From Chloroflexota bacterium (GTDB lineage: Bacteria > Chloroflexota > UBA4733): DNA of 17,957 nucleotides. This document shows positions 14,619 to 17,957 of this stretch, piece by piece. A model generated the notes under the pieces. It was not told where the DNA came from and searched no databases. It saw only the letters and a program-made list of their open reading frames with translations. The stretch spans positions 1 through 17,957 of the forward strand of contig JAMCTA010000134.1 of assembly GCA_023381895.1 (NCBI GenBank). The letters run 5' to 3'. Each line of letters begins with the position of its first letter. Position 1 is the stretch's first letter. The position numbers and the translations under genes are program-made.

Positions 14619-15197
14619 GTGTATCAGCGCATTCTGGTAGTCGAAGATGACGTACGGCTCCGTCAGGTCATCGTGCGTAACCTCTCGGCACGTGGGCACT
14701 TGGTGCGAGAAGCAGCGACAGCAGACGATGCCATAGCCACTATCCTGGAGGACCTACCCGACCTACTGCTGCTCGACCTCAATCTGCCGGACCGCAGCGG
14801 GTGGGACGTCTTGCGAGAGCTGCGCGCGCGGAACGTTGCAGTGCCAACGGTGATCGTCTCGGCAGTCCGAGCCGTTCCCAGCCGGCTGGCGGAGTTCCAT
14901 CCCTTGGCGTATCTCCCCAAGCCGTTCCCGATCGAAGTATTGTTGCGTCTCGTCCGCACCGGCGCGACCGCTGTGGAGGGCGACAGCTCCGAAGCAGAGC
15001 CTCTGACACACGACCTGACGATACGGCCGCACCGCGAAGACGCCAGAAATGACGCCCGATTCGCCGTACGAGTGACTTATCGCGACGTTTGCTGTACCTT
15101 CGACGCCCTCACCGTGGGGTTAGCCGGCATTGGCATCTGGGGGAGACCGGTATCCTCATCACGTATACGGCCAGCAGTGTCCGCGAAGAGGCCGTAG
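14619..15197 (+). CDS. Receiver-domain response regulator with unusual C-terminal tail
   Basis: This 192-aa protein carries an N-terminal CheY-like receiver domain: RILVVEDDVRLRQV, the phosphorylation site D53 in LLLLDLNLPDRSGWDVL, VPTVIVSA and YLPKPF. There is no winged-helix or other known DNA-binding domain. The last 65 residues contain R-N-D-A-R (an RxxxR pattern) and then DALTVGLAGIGIWG, faintly like a PilZ domain, but the second PilZ motif is degenerate, so I do not assign one. GTG 14619 was chosen for GGGAGAA 4-5 nt upstream and because it directly precedes the receiver. It is the first gene after the phased repeats and is followed by the small kdp genes, so it may be an accessory regulator of K+ uptake. 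The partner kinase is unknown; KdpD is an obvious candidate. Confidence 0.8.
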   Translation: MYQRILVVEDDVRLRQVIVRNLSARGHLVREAATADDAIATILEDLPDLLLLDLNLPDRSGWDVLRELRARNVAVPTVIVSAVRAVPSRLAEFHPLAYLPKPFPIEVLLRLVRTGATAVEGDSSEAEPLTHDLTIRPHREDARNDARFAVRVTYRDVCCTFDALTVGLAGIGIWGRPVSSSRIRPAVSAKRP

Positions 15198-15224
15198 CAA
15201 CTGGGCTAGTCAGGGAGGATTGCA

Positions 15225-15308
15225 GTGCCGGATCTGGTGTTTGTGACGCTCACCTGCGCCTTCTTCATCATGTGCCTCGCCTACCTAGCCGGGTGCGGCC
15301 GGCTTTGA
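15225..15308 (+). CDS. 27-aa membrane peptide upstream of kdpF
   Basis: A very short gene (GTG start, AGGGAGGA 5 nt upstream) encodes MPDLVFVTLTCAFFIMCLAYLAGCGRL: one hydrophobic helix followed by a short Cys/Gly/Arg end. Similar tiny peptides sit just before kdpF in other bacterial kdp operons, usually unannotated. The strong ribosome binding site, the single helix and the 30-bp gap to kdpF support a real gene. Function unknown; it may associate with the Kdp complex. Confidence 0.6.
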   Translation: MPDLVFVTLTCAFFIMCLAYLAGCGRL

Positions 15309-15338
15309 CACGACACGAAAGTGGCAAAGGAGTGACCT

Positions 15339-15428
15339 ATGTCTATTGCCGACATCGTGTATGGCCTGGTGGCAGTGCTGCTGCTCGGCTACCTCGTGGT
15401 GGCCTTGCTGCGACCAGAACAGTTCTGA
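15339..15428 (+). CDS. kdpF: KdpF, small subunit of the K+-transporting ATPase
   Basis: KdpF is a single-helix peptide that stabilises the KdpFABC complex in the membrane. The gene encodes 29 residues, MSIADIVYGLVAVLLLGYLV then VALLRPEQF. The ending LLRPE.F and the one-helix layout are typical. AAAGGAGTG lies just upstream of the ATG. Normally kdpA follows at once; here a 117-codon gene intervenes. Confidence 0.88.
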   Translation: MSIADIVYGLVAVLLLGYLVVALLRPEQF

Positions 15429-15445
15429 AGGGAGCACTCCTAACC

Positions 15446-15799
15446 GTGCCTGACACTGCGTACGACCCCGCCTGTTCCGCCAGCCGCCCCGACCGGGCCC
15501 GTGCACTGGTCATACAGCATCCTGAGCTCGTCGCGGCGGTTTGGGTATGCGCCCTGCCACGCTGCGGCAAAACCCAGGCGGCAATCCACCTCACCAAGCG
15601 GACGTGGGGCGTGCAGATCCGCACGCTGCTATCGCCCTACACGAAAGGGGTCGATGTCGAAGTCCAGGGCGCTCCCGCTCGGGGAGACACCCTGGTCTTG
15701 GAGCGACAAGAGCAGCGGCGGTCTGTCTGGCGGCGTCGTTTTGGACTCGGGCTGATTCTCCGACAGACAGAGGGTCGCTTACAGAGGGTACTAGGGTGA
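15446..15799 (+). CDS. Hypothetical 117-aa protein between kdpF and kdpA
   Basis: I do not recognise this product. It starts at GTG 15446 (GGGAG about 11 nt upstream) and reads [18 protein letters not shown] ... [10 protein letters not shown] ... ending in an Arg-rich tail ([13 protein letters not shown]...GRLQRVLG). No signal peptide or clear membrane helix is seen. Its TGA (15797-15799) overlaps the kdpA GTG by 4 bp, and its codon use is GC-rich like its neighbours, so it looks like a genuine operon member. Against this, the longer frame also runs far upstream over kdpF in another frame, so part of the openness could be chance. The position between kdpF and kdpA is unusual. Confidence 0.5.
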   Translation: MPDTAYDPACSASRPDRARALVIQHPELVAAVWVCALPRCGKTQAAIHLTKRTWGVQIRTLLSPYTKGVDVEVQGAPARGDTLVLERQEQRRSVWRRRFGLGLILRQTEGRLQRVLG

Positions 15800-17529
15800 A
15801 TACTACTGCACCCGGCATCGCCGAAATCGTCCTCTTCTTGGTCCTGCTGCTGCTCCTGACTAAGCCCTTAGGTACCTACATGGCGGCGGTCTACGCGGGC
15901 CGGCACACCTGGCTCGACCCGGTGCTACGTCCAGTTGAGAGTCTCATCTATCGCCTCTGCGGCATCGATGCCGCGCAAGAGCAGACCTGGCTCGGCTATG
16001 GCATCGCCATGCTGGTGTTCAACGCCGCGGGTCTGCTGTTGCTCTATGCCATCCTGCGTCTACAGGGCATCCTGCCCTTCAATCCAGCCGGACAGGGCGG
16101 AGTTGATCCCACTCTCGCCTGGAACACAGCCGTGAGCTTCGCCACCAACACCAACTGGCAGAACTACGCAGGTGAAACGACCATGTCCTATTTCAGCCAG
16201 ATGGTTGGGCTGGCCGTACACAATTTCACCTCTGCTGCCACCGGCATGGCCCTCGCTATCGCGCTCATCCGCGCCTTAGCCCGTCACAGCGCCCGTACAC
16301 TGGGGAACTTCTGGGTAGATATGACACGTGGCATCCTCTACATCCTGCTCCCCATCTCCTTTGTGCTGGCGCTGGTGCTCATCTGGCAAGGCGTTCCGCA
16401 AAACCTCAACGCCTACACGCACGTTACGACACTACAAGGTGGCCATCAAGTCATCGCCCAGGGACCAGTAGCCAGCCAGGAGGCAATCAAGGAGTTGGGC
16501 ACCAACGGCGGTGGCTTCTTCAACGCCAACTCCGCGCATCCCTACGAGAACCCGACGCCGCTCAGTGACTTCCTGGAAAATCTTGCCTTGATTGCGATCC
16601 CCGCCGGATTGCTCTACACCTTCGGAGTGATGGTCGGTGACACCCGCCAGGGCTGGACGCTCTGGGCCGCTTCGGCCATCGTGCTCGGCATCGGCATCAC
16701 CATTACGTATGTGGCCGAACAGGGCGGCAACCCGTTGCTGAGTCATTTAGGGGTCAATCAGGTGGCTTCGGCGTTGCAGTCCGGCGGCAACATGGAGGGC
16801 AAGGAAGTGCGCTTTGGCGTGCCACTGTCCATCTTGTGGGCGGTGACGACGACGGCAACCTCGTGCGGCGCTGTGAACGCCATGCTGGACAGCTTCACGC
16901 CAATCGCCGGCATGATCCCTATGATCAACATCCAGCTTGGCGAGGTAATTTTCGGCGGTGTCGGCGCTGGGCTCTACGGCCTGCTCATGTTCGCCATCCT
17001 GGCCGTCTTCATTGCCGGACTGATGGTCGGTCGCACGCCTGAGTACCTCGGCAAGAAGATTGAGCGCTTCGAGGTCAAGATGGCCATGCTCGCGGCATTG
17101 GTGCTGGCGGCAGACATCCTGGTCTTCACGGCGGTCGCCAGTGCTATTCCGGCAGGGACGAGTCCGCTCGGTAATCCCGGCGCTCACGGCTTTTCGGAGA
17201 TTCTCTACCTCTTCACCTCCTCGACGGGCAACAACGGGTCCGCATTCGCCGGCATCGCTGCCAATACGCCGTTTTACAATGTTACGGGCGGCTTCGCTAT
17301 GCTGATCGGGCGCTTCCTCATGCAGATCCCACTGCTGGCTATGGCAGGGTCGCTCGCAGCCAAGAAGAAGCTTCCGCCCAGCCTCGGGACGTTCCCCACC
17401 ACCGGCCCGCTCTGGACCGGGCTACTGGTCGGCGTGATCCTGATCGTCGGCGCGCTGACTTTCTTCCCGGCACTATCGCTCGGACCCATCGTCGAGCAGT
17501 TCCAAATGGTTGCCGGGAAAGCATTTTAG
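15796..17529 (+). CDS. kdpA: K+-transporting ATPase subunit A (KdpA)
   Basis: KdpA is the K+-binding, channel-like subunit of the KdpFABC pump in the cytoplasmic membrane. It has 577 aa, a normal length, and about ten hydrophobic segments. The four selectivity-filter regions are recognisable: [11 protein letters not shown] (about 116), [21 protein letters not shown] (about 235), [10 protein letters not shown] (about 355) and [13 protein letters not shown] (about 473). The GTG at 15796 gives [19 protein letters not shown], with the first helix starting as usual, and overlaps the preceding gene by 4 bp. An upstream in-frame extension to 15541 lies wholly inside the 117-aa gene and is rejected. 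It is intact. Confidence 0.97.
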   Translation: MNTTAPGIAEIVLFLVLLLLLTKPLGTYMAAVYAGRHTWLDPVLRPVESLIYRLCGIDAAQEQTWLGYGIAMLVFNAAGLLLLYAILRLQGILPFNPAGQGGVDPTLAWNTAVSFATNTNWQNYAGETTMSYFSQMVGLAVHNFTSAATGMALAIALIRALARHSARTLGNFWVDMTRGILYILLPISFVLALVLIWQGVPQNLNAYTHVTTLQGGHQVIAQGPVASQEAIKELGTNGGGFFNANSAHPYENPTPLSDFLENLALIAIPAGLLYTFGVMVGDTRQGWTLWAASAIVLGIGITITYVAEQGGNPLLSHLGVNQVASALQSGGNMEGKEVRFGVPLSILWAVTTTATSCGAVNAMLDSFTPIAGMIPMINIQLGEVIFGGVGAGLYGLLMFAILAVFIAGLMVGRTPEYLGKKIERFEVKMAMLAALVLAADILVFTAVASAIPAGTSPLGNPGAHGFSEILYLFTSSTGNNGSAFAGIAANTPFYNVTGGFAMLIGRFLMQIPLLAMAGSLAAKKKLPPSLGTFPTTGPLWTGLLVGVILIVGALTFFPALSLGPIVEQFQMVAGKAF

Positions 17530-17548
17530 GGAACGAAGGATAATGGTG

Positions 17549-17957
17549 ATGCGCGATCCCAAACTGATGCGGCGGATGGATGAGCCGTCGCCGCCCCCCG
17601 AAAAAACACCGGAGCAGGCAGCCATCTCCAGCGAGATGAAGCGGGCGGTGGGCGCAAGGCGGCGTGGGGCGACGTTCGATCGTGTACTACTGCGCCAGGC
17701 GGTCGGTGACGCCTTTCACAAACTCAATCCACAGCAGATGGTGCATAACCCGGTGATGTTCGTGGTGGAGGTGGGCAGCACCATCACCACCATCCAGTTT
17801 GTGCGTGAGTTTCTCAGCAAGGCACTCAGCCATCTGCTCTTTACTGGCCAGATCACGCTCTGGCTCTGGTTCACCGTGCTCTTCGCAAACTTTGCCGAGG
17901 CCGTGGCCGAAGCACGTGGCAAAGCTCAAGCCGACAGCTTGCGACGGACGCGCCAGC
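17549..17957 (+). CDS. kdpB: K+-transporting ATPase subunit B (KdpB), N-terminal 136 aa (runs off right edge)
   Basis: KdpB is the P-type ATPase subunit that powers K+ import. The visible part has an N-terminal cytoplasmic tail, then AFHKLNPQQMVHNPVMFVVEVGS at about residue 53, the family's first membrane helix, and WFTVLFANFAEAVAEARGKAQADSLRRTR, the conserved second-helix region. The ATG at 17549 is preferred because AAGGA (17536-17540) lies 8 nt upstream; ATG 17543 in the same frame is only 2 nt from it. The gap to kdpA is 19 bp. The phosphorylation site and the rest lie beyond the window. Confidence 0.95.
   Translation, partial: MRDPKLMRRMDEPSPPPEKTPEQAAISSEMKRAVGARRRGATFDRVLLRQAVGDAFHKLNPQQMVHNPVMFVVEVGSTITTIQFVREFLSKALSHLLFTGQITLWLWFTVLFANFAEAVAEARGKAQADSLRRTRQ

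Noticed and set aside
15541..15795. Longer KdpA with an upstream start at 15541
   Set aside because: The extension lacks the hydrophobic KdpA start and lies in the 117-aa gene; the GTG at 15796 gives the family's normal N-terminus.

Overview
The window looks like a chromosomal segment of a GC-rich Chloroflexota bacterium, probably close to the Thermomicrobia. I infer this from the architecture of the secreted cell-wall proteins (a SpoIID/LytB protein with an early GHGVGMSQWGA motif and a terminal LWSG...FG...PQW module, and an L,D-transpeptidase and an M23 peptidase with N-terminal modules I associate with that phylum). No marker gene is present, so the assignment is an inference.

Layout. 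1-699 (-): partial IS110-family transposase running off the left edge, followed by its non-coding end (700-992). 993-2552 (-): secreted SpoIID/LytB-domain protein. 2553-3392: gene-poor, with an orphan copy of an IS110 left-end-like sequence. 3393-4694 (-): second IS110 transposase, broken by an in-frame stop and by a 60-bp insertion with the geometry of one CRISPR repeat-spacer-repeat unit; its non-coding end follows to about 4945. 5278-6155 (+): L,D-transpeptidase gene with all catalytic residues but two lesions, a 5-bp tandem duplication and a 7-bp loop inversion between 9-bp inverted repeats. 6275-7945 (+): Tat-exported M23 peptidase. 7946-8492: ISL3 transposase relic and a dispersed repeat. 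8493-9197 (-): dienelactone hydrolase. 9334-11573 (+): DUF574-type methyltransferase overlapping by one base an orphan solute-binding lipoprotein. 12054-17957 (+): a Kdp potassium-transport region: short kdpD, kdpE, a receiver-domain protein, a 27-aa membrane peptide, kdpF, an unknown 117-aa protein, kdpA and the start of kdpB.

How it works together. The left half is a mobile-element-scarred region holding envelope enzymes (peptidoglycan remodelling). The right half is a potassium-limitation module: KdpD/KdpE sense and signal, and KdpFAB(C) pump K+. kdpD and kdpE overlap by 4 bp, and the 117-aa ORF and kdpA also overlap by 4 bp. The non-coding gap between kdpE and the transport genes carries four YGTTGA motifs phased at 11, 22 and 11 bp, a plausible KdpE-type binding site.

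The most interesting items are (i) the microinversion that switches the conserved VTTGR motif of the L,D-transpeptidase to a stop codon, (ii) the 28-32-28 repeat-spacer-repeat insertion in the IS110 transposase, which may be an off-target CRISPR integration scar, and (iii) the phased repeats and unusual extra small genes of the kdp operon.
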